A stretch of 64,000 nt of DNA from an uncultured Kiloniellaceae bacterium (GTDB lineage Bacteria > Pseudomonadota > Alphaproteobacteria > Kiloniellales > Kiloniellaceae): positions 248,001 to 312,000 of the forward strand of contig CANMQP010000013.1 in NCBI GenBank assembly GCA_947500035.1, given 5' to 3'. Below the pieces are notes generated by a model. That model was given only the letters and a program-made list of their open reading frames with translations, was not told the origin of the DNA and did no database searches. The position numbers and the translations under genes were made by a program. Below are positions 7,648 to 15,912 of this stretch, in pieces. Every line of letters starts with the position of its first letter. Position 1 is the first letter of the stretch.

Positions 7648-10101
7648 CTAGGCCGCCTGCTGCCCTGAACGCCTGATAAAGCCTGCCACCGCGTCTCGTT
7701 GCTCTTCGTTCAGCCCCTCGAATTTCAGGTGCACACCCTTCGATGACACTTGAACGACGGAAGACTTCAACTCCGTGCTCAGGCCTTCGATAAAGAGGGT
7801 CAAATCTTTTCCGGTTTCCAGTCCGGATGCACCCTCAAGCAGAGCACCGCCCCGGGAAACATCGATGGCGCGACAATTCTGCGCGACGCCGGCGATCACT
7901 GCCTGGCAATGCCAGTTTCCCTGGACCCGTTCATCCTGCCGCCGGTTCCCGGATTCCCGCAGCTCGGCCATGATGGCGTCCATGCGTTTATCCAGGTGTT
8001 CGACGTTGGTGGAGGTGGATTCCGCGTTCTCCATCACACTGCCGGAGTGACTGCGCACCTGATCGGTTTCACTGGCGACATCCGCGATCTGGGTCGAGAC
8101 CTCGCTCATATGCTGAACCGAGGACTGAACGCTGGCGCTGATCTCCTGTGTCGCCTGGCTCTGCTGTCCGATGCCTTCGTTGATCGCCTCGGAGATCTCG
8201 TTGATCTGCTTGATGGTGCCGCTGATGGAACGGATCGCACCGACCGCCCCTTCCGTTTCGCTGCGGATACTGCCGATCTGCGTGGAGATTTCCTCGGTCG
8301 CCTTGGCGGTCTGATTGGCCAGGTTCTTGACCTCCGCCGCCACCACCGCGAAGCCCTTGCCCATCTCGCCCGCCCGGGCCGCCTCGATGGTGGCGTTGAG
8401 CGCCAGAAGATTGGTCTGCTCGGCAATGTCCTGGATCATGCTGATCACGTCGCCGATCTTCTCGGCGGCGTCGGCAAGACCGCCGACCGTCTGGTCCGTG
8501 CGTTCGGCTTCTTCCGCCGCGGCCTGCGCGATGCTGGAGGACTGCTCGACCTGGCGTGTGATCTCGCTGATCGAAGCGGAGAGCTCCTCCGCCGCGGAGG
8601 CGACGGTCTGGATCGAGCCGCTCACCTGATCCGCGCCGGCGGCAACGGTTGCGGTGCGGTCACCCAGCCGGCTGATCACGCCGTTCATATCGGTGGTGCT
8701 GCCCTTCATGCTCTCGGCCTGCACGTTGATGTCCGTGACCGCCGCCTTGACTTCCTTGTTCAGTTCGTCGGCGATCTCATTGAGCTTCTCTTTCAGCTCC
8801 TGCTCCTGCCGAACCTGGCGCTCCTGCTCCTCGATTTTCAAACGCTCGACCTCGCAGGCATTCTCCTTGAACACCAGCAGGGCCTGGGCCATCTGACCGA
8901 TTTCGTCGCTCCGCTCCGTAGCGGGAATATCCTGGTCCAGGTTGCCTCCGGAAAGGACGGTCATCGCTCCGGTCATCTGATCGATGGGGCGCGTTACTGA
9001 CCTGGCGAAGAAAAAACCAAAGAGCCCTATCGCAACAAGGAAACCGAGGGTGATCAGGATCATTTCAAGGCGCATCGCATGCAGCGGCTCCATGATCTCG
9101 CTCAGTTCCTCCTCGGCAATGATCGCCCAGCGCGTACCGTGAAAATCAAGGAACTGATAGGCCGCCATAACCGGCGCGCCACGATAGCCTTCGACCTCTC
9201 CAATGCCGCGCCCTCCGTTGAGGGCCATCTCGACAACATCATAGTCGATACTTTGCGTCAGGATGGTCGAGTCGCCGTGGGCCACATCGTTCCGCATCAA
9301 GCGGTCGGCACCCACGATAAAAATCTCTCCGCTCTCGCCCAAGCCGTCGGTAATGGACATAACGGCATTGATACGCACGATCGGCATTTGAAACACCAGA
9401 ACGCCTTTTGTCTTCCCGGCCTCGTCCATGACGGGCGTGGAAATGAAGCTTGCGGCCGCACCATGGCTCGGCGCATAGGGTTTGAAATCGAAAAAGTGCG
9501 TCGATTTTTTCACTCCGCTCGCCAACGCCGTCCGGAAAGCATTCCCCAGGTCACTGTCTTTCCACTCGCCGCTATTGAGATTGGTCGCGTAATCGAGCTC
9601 CTTGAACACCGTGTAGATGAGATTGCCCTCGGTATCGAAAAGGAAGATATCGTAGTAGTCCCGTTCGATCAGGAACTCGCGCAGCCAGGGATGATAGGTC
9701 GCATGTACCGCACTGTAACGGGACCCGTCGTCGGCCGCGTCCAGGAGGTGTTTCTCGCCGGTTTTATTCGGATTTTCGGTAATGTAGAGCTCTTGCAGCG
9801 TTTTCGTTTGATCGCCGCCCAGCTCCTGCCAGGCCGCCTGAAAATCATCCAGCGCGGATATGACGGTCGGGTTCGTCGACATGAAATGCATGTCCTGTTC
9901 GATCGTCCCCAGATAAAACGATAGGGCATCTCTCCGGCCGGCGAGGACGGCGTCCAGCTCGACTTCGACCGTATGGAGCGCTGTGGTAGAGGCTTCGTAG
10001 TAGTTCACCGACCCGAGTCCCGCAGCCAGCGTCATAGCCGTCCCCAACATCACGGCGGGCAATTTCTGTGAAATCTTCAAACCGTTGAGCAGCGAAAACA
10101 T
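7648..10101 (-). CDS. Chemoreceptor with Cache-type sensor, HAMP, MCP signalling and C-terminal PilZ domains
   Basis: This is an 817-residue receptor. TM1 is at about 15-33, a large periplasmic Cache-like sensor at 45-335 ([18 protein letters not shown] near 151-168, [12 protein letters not shown] near 304-315), TM2 at 346-366, HAMP at 367-420, and a coiled coil with the conserved [20 protein letters not shown] tip. The C-terminal PilZ domain begins at RRQDER and carries DVSRGG. The sensor is closely related to that of the upstream receptor gene at 10586-12850, whereas the cytoplasmic half is nearly identical to the downstream gene. It is therefore a mosaic of the two neighbours. It is preceded by a 484-bp intergenic region with a terminator-like hairpin, so it may be expressed separately. 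Confidence 0.93.
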   Translation of the reverse strand: MFSLLNGLKISQKLPAVMLGTAMTLAAGLGSVNYYEASTTALHTVEVELDAVLAGRRDALSFYLGTIEQDMHFMSTNPTVISALDDFQAAWQELGGDQTKTLQELYITENPNKTGEKHLLDAADDGSRYSAVHATYHPWLREFLIERDYYDIFLFDTEGNLIYTVFKELDYATNLNSGEWKDSDLGNAFRTALASGVKKSTHFFDFKPYAPSHGAAASFISTPVMDEAGKTKGVLVFQMPIVRINAVMSITDGLGESGEIFIVGADRLMRNDVAHGDSTILTQSIDYDVVEMALNGGRGIGEVEGYRGAPVMAAYQFLDFHGTRWAIIAEEELSEIMEPLHAMRLEMILITLGFLVAIGLFGFFFARSVTRPIDQMTGAMTVLSGGNLDQDIPATERSDEIGQMAQALLVFKENACEVERLKIEEQERQVRQEQELKEKLNEIADELNKEVKAAVTDINVQAESMKGSTTDMNGVISRLGDRTATVAAGADQVSGSIQTVASAAEELSASISEITRQVEQSSSIAQAAAEEAERTDQTVGGLADAAEKIGDVISMIQDIAEQTNLLALNATIEAARAGEMGKGFAVVAAEVKNLANQTAKATEEISTQIGSIRSETEGAVGAIRSISGTIKQINEISEAINEGIGQQSQATQEISASVQSSVQHMSEVSTQIADVASETDQVRSHSGSVMENAESTSTNVEHLDKRMDAIMAELRESGNRRQDERVQGNWHCQAVIAGVAQNCRAIDVSRGGALLEGASGLETGKDLTLFIEGLSTELKSSVVQVSSKGVHLKFEGLNEEQRDAVAGFIRRSGQQAA
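7923..8856 (-). repeat. 934-bp near-identical receptor module, copy 2 (pairs with 5342-6275)
   Basis: This is the partner of the segment at 5342-6275, in direct orientation. Identity is highest at both ends and lowest in the centre (about 8222-8581), where the differences are mostly at third codon positions and the proteins stay nearly the same. Confidence 0.85.
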
Positions 10102-10585
10102 GCTTACACATTCCTTCTGTAGTCCGCTCTCCAGTCACCGGACAATGCCGCGCGCCTCTTTTTCCGCTTTGGCCATAAAAAAAAACCCGCCGGAAGCGGC
10201 GAGCATGAGAGCACCGCAAGCCGCGCCCCCACTAACACAAACAATTTTTAACAAAGTGTAATTAAAGCCGGTGATTCAGAGTCTTTGCTCGAAATATTGG
10301 AGTAATTATCCAAATATAATAAACAAAAATCCCGGCAACACTATCACAGATAGTTCTGAAAAAACCTAATCATAGAAAGCTTCACAGGTTTACCTTAAGT
10401 AAGCACGACATGAGATCTTCACACCATTTTGTGTATAACGATCGTTCATGGAGACCGGCGTCACAGGGTCCTGGAAAGTTTGCGTCCTGACCGCGCCCGC
10501 CGTGCCGTACAAGAGATCGCGCGCGCCGGCCGAGGGCCGCAAAGAGCCGATGGCATTTGCGGCGTTTCAACCTAAGCTTCTACAA
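10102..10585. other. 484-bp intergenic region between two receptor genes
   Basis: The part nearest the downstream receptor holds an intrinsic-terminator-like hairpin at 10177-10201 (minus strand). An AT-rich stretch at about 10240-10400 could hold promoters. The part just after the upstream receptor's stop contains a 62-codon minus-strand frame (10570-10382) that I do not accept as a gene. No tRNA or recognised riboswitch was found. Confidence 0.6.
10177..10201 (-). terminator. Intrinsic terminator-like hairpin in the leader of the second receptor gene
   Basis: On the minus strand the sequence reads CGCCG-CTTC-CGGCG, then GG and nine T residues. This is a textbook Rho-independent terminator, located 76 bases before the start codon of the receptor at 7648-10101. 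The left arm overlaps a GCCGC (10196-10200) that could instead pair with GCGGC at 10220-10224. It may end a small RNA, end read-through from the upstream receptor gene, or act as an attenuator. Confidence 0.7.
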
Positions 10586-12850
10586 CTAGGCACTCCGGGC
10601 CATCTCGCGCGTCCCACGGTTTCCGGAGTCCCGCAGCTCCTGCAGAATCCGCGTCATGCTCTGATCCAGTTGTTCAATATGTGCAGAGGTCGTGTCCGCA
10701 TTCTCCGTAACGCTGCTGGAGTGCGCGCTGACCTGCTCGGTTTCGCCGGCCACGTCGGCGATCTGGCTGGAAACCTCGGTCATATGCTGAACGGTGTTCT
10801 GGACGCTGGAGCTGATTTCCTGCGTTGCCTGGCTTTGCTGGCCGACCGCAGCGCTGATGCTCTCGGAGATTTCGTTGATCTGCTTGATAGTGCCGCTGAT
10901 CGAGCGGATCGCCCCGACCGCGCCTTCGGTCTCGCTGCGGATACTGCCGATCTGAGAGCTGATCTCTTCGGTTGCCTTGGCGGTCTGATTGGCCAGATTC
11001 TTAACCTCAGCCGCAACCACCGCAAAGCCCTTGCCCATTTCTCCTGCCCGGGCCGCTTCGATGGTGGCGTTCAGGGCCAGCAGATTGGTTTGCTCGGCAA
11101 TATCCTGGATCATGTTGATCACGTCGCCGATCTTCTCGGCCGCCTCTGCAAGCCCTCCCACGGTCTGGTCGGTACTCTCCGCCTCTTGAGCGGCGGCCTG
11201 GGCGATGTTGGAGGACTGCCCGACCTGGCGGGTGATTTCGTTGATCGAGGTGGAGAGTTCCTCGGTCGCGGAGGCCACAGTCTGCATGGAATTGTTTGCC
11301 TGATCCGCGCCCTCGGCGACCGTCGAGGTCCGCTCGCTTAAACGGCCGATAACGCCATTCATTTCCGAGGTGCTGCCTTTCATGCCCTCGGCCCTCTTGC
11401 TGATTTCCGTAACGGCGGCTTTCACCTCCTGATCAAGATCGTCAGCAATTTGGTTGAGCCGGGCTTTCAATTCCTCTTCCTGACGGATTCGATTGTCCTG
11501 CTCTTCGATTTTCAGGCGTTCCACCTCACAGATATTCTCTTTGAACACCACAAGCGCCTGGGCCATCTCGCCGATTTCGTCCCGGCGGCCCGTGGAGGGC
11601 ACCTCCTGCTGTGTGTCGCCTTTCGCCAGCGCCGACATAAACTCGGTCACCTGACGGATCGGCGTCGCCATGCCACGGGCAATCAGGAAGCCAAGCAACC
11701 CGACGGCGATCAGCAATCCGCCGCCGATCATCAGCATCTGGACCAGCATCTGCTTGACCGGCGCCATGATCTCACTCAGTTCCGCCTCGACGATCATCGC
11801 CCAGGTGACCCCATTGAATTCGAACGGCCTGTAAGCCGACAGGACCGTTTCACCACGATAGCCCTCGACGACTTTGACGCCGTCTTCCCCCGCAAGGGCC
11901 TCGCTGACGGCCTCGTTGGCGACTTCCTGTACCAGGATTGTCGGCTCCTCTTCCAGGCGCGCCTGGTTCCGCATCAGATTGTCGGAACCGACAATGAAGG
12001 CCTGCCCAGTGGAGCCGAGGCCGGCCGAGTTGTCCTTGTCCGCGGCCTCATCTTTGCCGGCTTCCTCATCCTTATTGGCTTCCTCATCCTGGCCGGCATC
12101 GGCACTCATCACCGCATTGATGCGGTCGATCGGCATCTGAAAGACCAGGACACCCTTCAGGTTGCCATCGGGCGCGATCAGCGGTGTGGACATGAAGCTC
12201 GCGGGCGCACCGTGGCTTGGCGCGTAGGGTTTGAAGTCGAAAAAGGAGATCGACCCGGCCTGCGCGTTTTTCAAAGCGGCCCGGAAGGCATTGCCCAGAT
12301 CGCTGTCTTTCCACTCGCCGCTATTGAGATTGGTCGCGTAGTCAAGTTCCTTGAAAACCGTGTAAATCAGGTTTCCGTCCGTGTCGAAGAGAAAGATGTC
12401 GTAATAAGAGCGCTCGATCAGGAACTGGCGGAACCAGGGATGATAGGCCGCGTGCACCTTGCTGTAGCTGGAACCATCGTCAGCGGCGTCCAGCAGATGC
12501 TTTTCCCCAAGGGCATGATCGTTTCCGGTGATGTAGAGCTTTTGAAGCGTCTCGGTCTGTCCCGAACCAAGATCCTGCCAGGCGGCTTCAAAAGCCTCCA
12601 GAGCGTCAAGCACCGCCGGATTGGTCGCCGTGTAACGGATATCCTGCTCGATCGACGTGAGGTAATCGCTCAACGCGACCGCCCGTGCCTCAACGACAGC
12701 GGTCAGCTTTTGCTCAACACCGTCTTTAACCTGGAGGGACGCAGTCCAGTAATTGCTGATGCCGATCCCGGCGCCGAGAAGTAACGCCGTTCCGACAATT
12801 GCGATCGGCAACTTCTGAGAAATCTTCAAATTCGCTAATAATGAAAACAT
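10586..12850 (-). CDS. Chemoreceptor with Cache-type sensor, HAMP and MCP domains, no PilZ
   Basis: This receptor has about 754 residues, starting at the ATG at 12850 (MFSLLANLKISQ, matching the paralogue's start), with GGAGG 11 bases upstream. An in-frame ATG 18 bases earlier overlaps that Shine-Dalgarno sequence. The sensor is a paralogue of the one at 7648-10101, with the same [18 protein letters not shown] and EGYRGETVLSAY blocks. The cytoplasmic half carries the standard [20 protein letters not shown] tip but differs more from the other two. The protein stops soon after the coiled coil (LRDSGNRG), where its neighbours continue into PilZ. The sensor has an extra acidic-lysine insertion encoded by an 18-bp minisatellite at 12042-12095. 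Transcription runs from an AT-rich upstream region. Confidence 0.92.
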   Translation of the reverse strand: MFSLLANLKISQKLPIAIVGTALLLGAGIGISNYWTASLQVKDGVEQKLTAVVEARAVALSDYLTSIEQDIRYTATNPAVLDALEAFEAAWQDLGSGQTETLQKLYITGNDHALGEKHLLDAADDGSSYSKVHAAYHPWFRQFLIERSYYDIFLFDTDGNLIYTVFKELDYATNLNSGEWKDSDLGNAFRAALKNAQAGSISFFDFKPYAPSHGAPASFMSTPLIAPDGNLKGVLVFQMPIDRINAVMSADAGQDEEANKDEEAGKDEAADKDNSAGLGSTGQAFIVGSDNLMRNQARLEEEPTILVQEVANEAVSEALAGEDGVKVVEGYRGETVLSAYRPFEFNGVTWAMIVEAELSEIMAPVKQMLVQMLMIGGGLLIAVGLLGFLIARGMATPIRQVTEFMSALAKGDTQQEVPSTGRRDEIGEMAQALVVFKENICEVERLKIEEQDNRIRQEEELKARLNQIADDLDQEVKAAVTEISKRAEGMKGSTSEMNGVIGRLSERTSTVAEGADQANNSMQTVASATEELSTSINEITRQVGQSSNIAQAAAQEAESTDQTVGGLAEAAEKIGDVINMIQDIAEQTNLLALNATIEAARAGEMGKGFAVVAAEVKNLANQTAKATEEISSQIGSIRSETEGAVGAIRSISGTIKQINEISESISAAVGQQSQATQEISSSVQNTVQHMTEVSSQIADVAGETEQVSAHSSSVTENADTTSAHIEQLDQSMTRILQELRDSGNRGTREMARSA
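12042..12095 (-). repeat. 18-bp in-frame minisatellite inside a receptor sensor domain
   Basis: Three imperfect 18-bp units (12042-12059, 12060-12077, 12078-12095), with the plus-strand core CTCATC, encode six-residue repeats of the type DEEA(G/N)K. The paralogous sensor at 7648-10101 lacks this segment. Change in copy number would keep the frame and alter a periplasmic loop. Confidence 0.75.
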
Positions 12851-13309
12851 GCCCGCGCGCTCCTCCATCGGTCAGCCTTCGGGCCGACCATCGATATCCG
12901 GCCTTCGGTTCCTTGCTTACCCGCACACGGCAAGTCTTCTGAACCAGGCTTCGCAGCCGTCCCGACAAATCTGAGGTTGTTGCGATAGAGGAGACTAATA
13001 ACAACAACAGGTTTTAATAAAATCTAAGCAACATTTGTTTTTCTTCAAAACACCCAAAAATTGTATAAAAAGATATCCTGATTAAAAATTATACATTTTA
13101 GCAAATCAACCAAGAGTGGATTTGCCGTATCTGATTAACTTAAAGCTTCGAATTTTTATATTTTAAATCAATATTTTATAGGTTGTTTGCCCAGATTTTA
13201 TGCAGAAAAACAAGCGCAAGAAGACACCTCTCAAGATGCACGCAGAGCCTGTGGCCGGCGAATGATGACTCGCACCAGAAGTGTGTGCAAGCGTGGAGAT
13301 TTTTTTCGA
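12851..13309. other. 459-bp AT-rich intergenic region upstream of a receptor gene
   Basis: The strip next to the receptor gene (12869-12888) holds a hairpin just upstream of its Shine-Dalgarno sequence; on the minus strand GGTCGGCC pairs with GGCTGACC around a CGAA loop. The stretch at about 12990-13200 is strikingly AT-rich against its surroundings and is a likely promoter region. I see no gene or RNA here. Confidence 0.5.
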
Positions 13310-13705
13310 TTACTTACTAAATTTCTTGGCCGCAACCACTTCTATTTCCACTTTGAATACTTCTCGCGCGAAACCCGACACAATCATGAGCGTCGAAGCC
13401 GGGGGCGGCGATTCAATGAAGCGATCCCGCACTTCCATGTAGGCCGGAAGATGGGCCCGGTCGGTGACAAAGGCATTGATTCGGACCAGGTCTTCGAAGC
13501 CCATTCCGGCATCGTGGAGTAAGTTGCGAATACTTTCGAAACAGAGTTCAGCCTGCGCGGCGGCACCCTCCGGAACCGTGTCATCCAGGGTAATGCCCAA
13601 CTGACCTGATCCGAACAGGACATGGGCTCCCGGCGGCACGACGACGCCATGGCTGTAGAGCGCGAAGGGTGCGCGCATAGACTCGGGTGTGTGGTGGCTC
13701 AGCAT
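13310..13705 (-). CDS. RidA/YjgF-family protein lacking the catalytic arginine
   Basis: This is a small protein of about 131 residues with the Rid fold: SHGVVVPPGAHVLFGSGQLG, then a helix with CFESIRNLLHDAGMGFEDLVRINAFVTD, and a C-terminal VEIEVVAAK. RidA deaminates reactive enamines and imines using an arginine in the motif PxRS. Here the matching stretch reads PPASTLMIV, so that arginine is absent. That places it in one of the Rid subfamilies without demonstrated imine deaminase activity. I prefer the ATG at 13705, and 13723 is possible. It diverges from the creatininase gene across a short region with a duplicated 22-bp sequence. Confidence 0.85.
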   Translation of the reverse strand: MLSHHTPESMRAPFALYSHGVVVPPGAHVLFGSGQLGITLDDTVPEGAAAQAELCFESIRNLLHDAGMGFEDLVRINAFVTDRAHLPAYMEVRDRFIESPPPASTLMIVSGFAREVFKVEIEVVAAKKFSK

Positions 13706-13722
13706 TGCGCTACACTCAATCA

Positions 13723-13768
13723 TGATTAAAGTTCAACAAGAGGGCCTGATTAAAGTTTAACAAGAGGG
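13723..13768. promoter_or_regulatory. Duplicated 22-bp sequence in a divergent promoter
   Basis: Two copies, 13723-13744 and 13747-13768, differ at one base and are offset by 24 bp. Each contains TTAAAGTT(C/T)AACAAGAGGG, and in the second copy TTAAAGTTTAA is a near-perfect palindrome. They fill the space between the RidA-like and creatininase genes. Each copy also carries a GAGGG ribosome-binding-like motif, and the second lies eight bases before the GTG start of the creatininase gene. An operator pair or a recent slipped duplication are the two readings. Confidence 0.5.
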
Positions 13769-13776
13769 TAGGTAGA

Positions 13777-14577
13777 GTGCTGCGCTATTGGCAAGACCTG
13801 ACAACTGAAGACTTCGAAGACCTGGACCCTGCCGCCACCGTGGCGGTCATGCCGCTGGGCGCTGTCGAGCAGCACGGCCCGCACCTGCCGGTTTCCACCG
13901 ATGCGGTGATCGCGGAGGAGATGGCTAAACGCGGCATGACCCAGTTGCCGCCTGACGTCCCCGCGCTCCTCATGCCGACGCAGGCGATCGGAAAATCGAA
14001 CGAGCATCTGGCCTTCGCCGGCACCTTGACCATGAACGCCAAGACCCTGATCGATGTCTGGTATGAGGTCGCCGAAGGCGTGAAACGCGCTGGACTCTCG
14101 AAAATTCTTTTCATCAACGCCCATGGCGGACAGCCGCAGATCATGGAAATTGTTGCCCGCGAGCTGCGGGTGAAGCAGGAAATCCTGGCGGTCAGTTCCA
14201 GCTGGTGGCACATGGGATTGCCCGAGGGACTGGTCGATGCGGAGGAAGTCCGGCACGGCATTCATGGCGGTACCGTCGAAACCTCGATCATGTGTTATCT
14301 GCGCCCGGATCTGGTCAAGATGGACAAGGCCGCCAACTTCGTATCGGTCCTGCCCGAAACCGAGGCGGCGAACGAACGCCTGCGCTATGTCGGCGGGGTC
14401 GGCATCGGCTGGCAGGCGCAGGATCTGCATCCCCTGGGCGTGGCCGGTGATGCAAGCAAGGCAACGCCTGAGATCGGTCAGGCCGTGGTCGAGCATGTGA
14501 CCGCGGGGCTGGCGCGGCTGATCACCGAAGTCTCGCTTCACCCGCTGTCCTCGTTGGTTTCGCGCTCGCGGCAATAG
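13777..14577 (+). CDS. Creatininase-family amidohydrolase
   Basis: This 266-residue cytosolic metallohydrolase has the creatininase fold. The metal-binding block MPLGAVEQHGPHLPVSTDAV provides E31, H33 and D42. NAHGG near 114-118 and HGGTVETS near 163-170 (E168) complete the site. The family opens cyclic amides, for example creatinine to creatine, and also includes formamide and folate-like hydrolases. The start is a GTG with AGGGTAGG upstream. It lies ahead of an ABC importer and a cytosine-deaminase-like gene, so it probably acts on the imported ring compound or an intermediate. True creatinine activity is not established. Confidence 0.88.
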   Translation: MLRYWQDLTTEDFEDLDPAATVAVMPLGAVEQHGPHLPVSTDAVIAEEMAKRGMTQLPPDVPALLMPTQAIGKSNEHLAFAGTLTMNAKTLIDVWYEVAEGVKRAGLSKILFINAHGGQPQIMEIVARELRVKQEILAVSSSWWHMGLPEGLVDAEEVRHGIHGGTVETSIMCYLRPDLVKMDKAANFVSVLPETEAANERLRYVGGVGIGWQAQDLHPLGVAGDASKATPEIGQAVVEHVTAGLARLITEVSLHPLSSLVSRSRQ

Positions 14578-14781
14578 GCGCCACCATTGCTCCATCTGTT
14601 GTTCGAAAAACATGCATGCTAGGCTGCTGGTCAAACAAACGGCAAATGACCAAAAATTAGACTTACGTCGGGGATGCCAGCCTTTAATCCGCTTTGCCCG
14701 CATAGGATTTCCAGTCAAACGCACTGGCACCGGACTTGCACAAAGCACCAGGTTGGACTCAACGAAAACGCAGTGCAGGCG

Positions 14782-14831
14782 CCGGTTCCTCTCCGGCTCC
14801 ACCCCCGTAAGCAAGAACAAGGGAGAACCGG
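14782..14831 (+). promoter_or_regulatory. Possible Shine-Dalgarno-sequestering hairpin before the ABC binding-protein gene
   Basis: CCGGTTC at 14782-14788 is perfectly complementary to GAACCGG at 14825-14831. The second arm overlaps the end of the AGGGAGAAC ribosome-binding region four bases before the ATG at 14835. The 257-bp leader upstream does not match the TPP or guanidine-I consensus as I know them. Structure-based control of translation is possible. Confidence 0.35.
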
Positions 14832-14834
14832 GAC

Positions 14835-15899
14835 ATGCAGTTGGTGAGAGATAACCTTGATACCGCAGAAACAAGCGGCTCAGCCTTCAAAAACCTGAAA
14901 CACGCCGCCGCAGTGACCTTCGCCGCCGGCCTTTTTGCGCTGACGAGCATCACCGCGGCAAAGGCAATGGATGAAGTCACCTTCGGCACCAACTGGGTGG
15001 CGCAGGCAGAGCACGGCGGCTTCTATCAGGCGGTTGCCGACGGCACCTATGAAAAGCACGGCCTGAAGGTCACCATCCTGCCGGGCGGGCCGCAAGCCAA
15101 TAACAGGCTGCTTCTGCCCACCGGCAAGGTCGATTTCCTGATGGGCGGCAACATGCTGCAGGCCTTCTCGGCCGTGGAGCAGGGTATTCCGACCAAGGCG
15201 ATCGCGGCGGTCTTCCAGAAAGAGCCGCAGGTCATCATGACCCATCCCGGCCAGGGTCTGGACAGCTTCGAAAGCCTGAAGGACATCAAACTTCTGATCG
15301 GCAAAGGCGGTCTCAACAGCTTTTATCAGTGGATGATCTCGGAATACGGTTTTTCGGAAGATCAGGTGCGGCCCTACACCTATAACTCGGCGCCCTTCCT
15401 TGCCGACAAGCGGCTCGGTCAGCAGGGTTATCTGACCTCCGAACCCTTCGCCGTCGAGCGCGAGACCGGCATTGCACCGAATATCTTCCTGCTCGCCGAC
15501 TACGGCTTCGATACCTATTCCACCACGATCGAGACCAGAAACGAATTGATCGAAGAGAATCCCGATCTGGTGCAGCGCTTCGTCGATGCCTCGATCGAGG
15601 GCTGGTACAACTATCTCTATGGGGACAATTCGGCGGCCAACGATCTGATCAAGACCGACAATCCGGAAATCACCGACGAACAAATCGCATTTTCCATCGC
15701 AAAGATGAAGGAATACGGCATCGTCGACTCCGGTGATACCGAGACTCTGGGGATCGGTGCCATGAACGACGAACGTATGACCAGTTTCTTCAACAAAATG
15801 GTCAAGGCCAAGGTTGTCAGCGCCGATGTCGATTACAAGCAGTCCTACACGCTGGATTTCGTGAACAAAAAAGTCGGACTGGACCTGCGGCCTGAATAA
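14835..15899 (+). CDS. NMT1/THI5-like ABC transporter substrate-binding protein
   Basis: This is the periplasmic receptor of a NitT/TauT-type importer, 354 residues. The signal peptide has a long N-region and a hydrophobic core at about 28-43, with likely cleavage after KAMD near 47. The mature part carries family landmarks: VTFGTNWVAQAEHGGFYQA, GGPQANNRLLLPTGKVDFLMGG and LLIGKGGLNSFYQWM. The NMT1/THI5-like fold binds pyrimidines, sulfonates, nitrate and related small ligands. With the ATPase and permease it forms a three-gene importer in an operon with a deaminase-like enzyme, which suggests an N-containing ring as substrate. Confidence 0.9.
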   Translation: MQLVRDNLDTAETSGSAFKNLKHAAAVTFAAGLFALTSITAAKAMDEVTFGTNWVAQAEHGGFYQAVADGTYEKHGLKVTILPGGPQANNRLLLPTGKVDFLMGGNMLQAFSAVEQGIPTKAIAAVFQKEPQVIMTHPGQGLDSFESLKDIKLLIGKGGLNSFYQWMISEYGFSEDQVRPYTYNSAPFLADKRLGQQGYLTSEPFAVERETGIAPNIFLLADYGFDTYSTTIETRNELIEENPDLVQRFVDASIEGWYNYLYGDNSAANDLIKTDNPEITDEQIAFSIAKMKEYGIVDSGDTETLGIGAMNDERMTSFFNKMVKAKVVSADVDYKQSYTLDFVNKKVGLDLRPE

Positions 15900-15912
15900 C
15901 CTGGTGGGCTCA

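Noticed and set aside
10382-10570. 62-codon minus-strand frame after the third receptor, beginning with an RxxxR motif like a PilZ domain
   Set aside because: It lacks the downstream D/N-x-S-x-x-G motif and a good start site, and no other PilZ-like residues follow. Chance is more likely than a PilZ remnant.
14578-14834. Possible TPP or guanidine riboswitch before the THI5-like ABC operon
   Set aside because: The conserved TPP and ykkC consensus strings are absent. Only a short complementary pair near the ribosome-binding site is present, reported separately.
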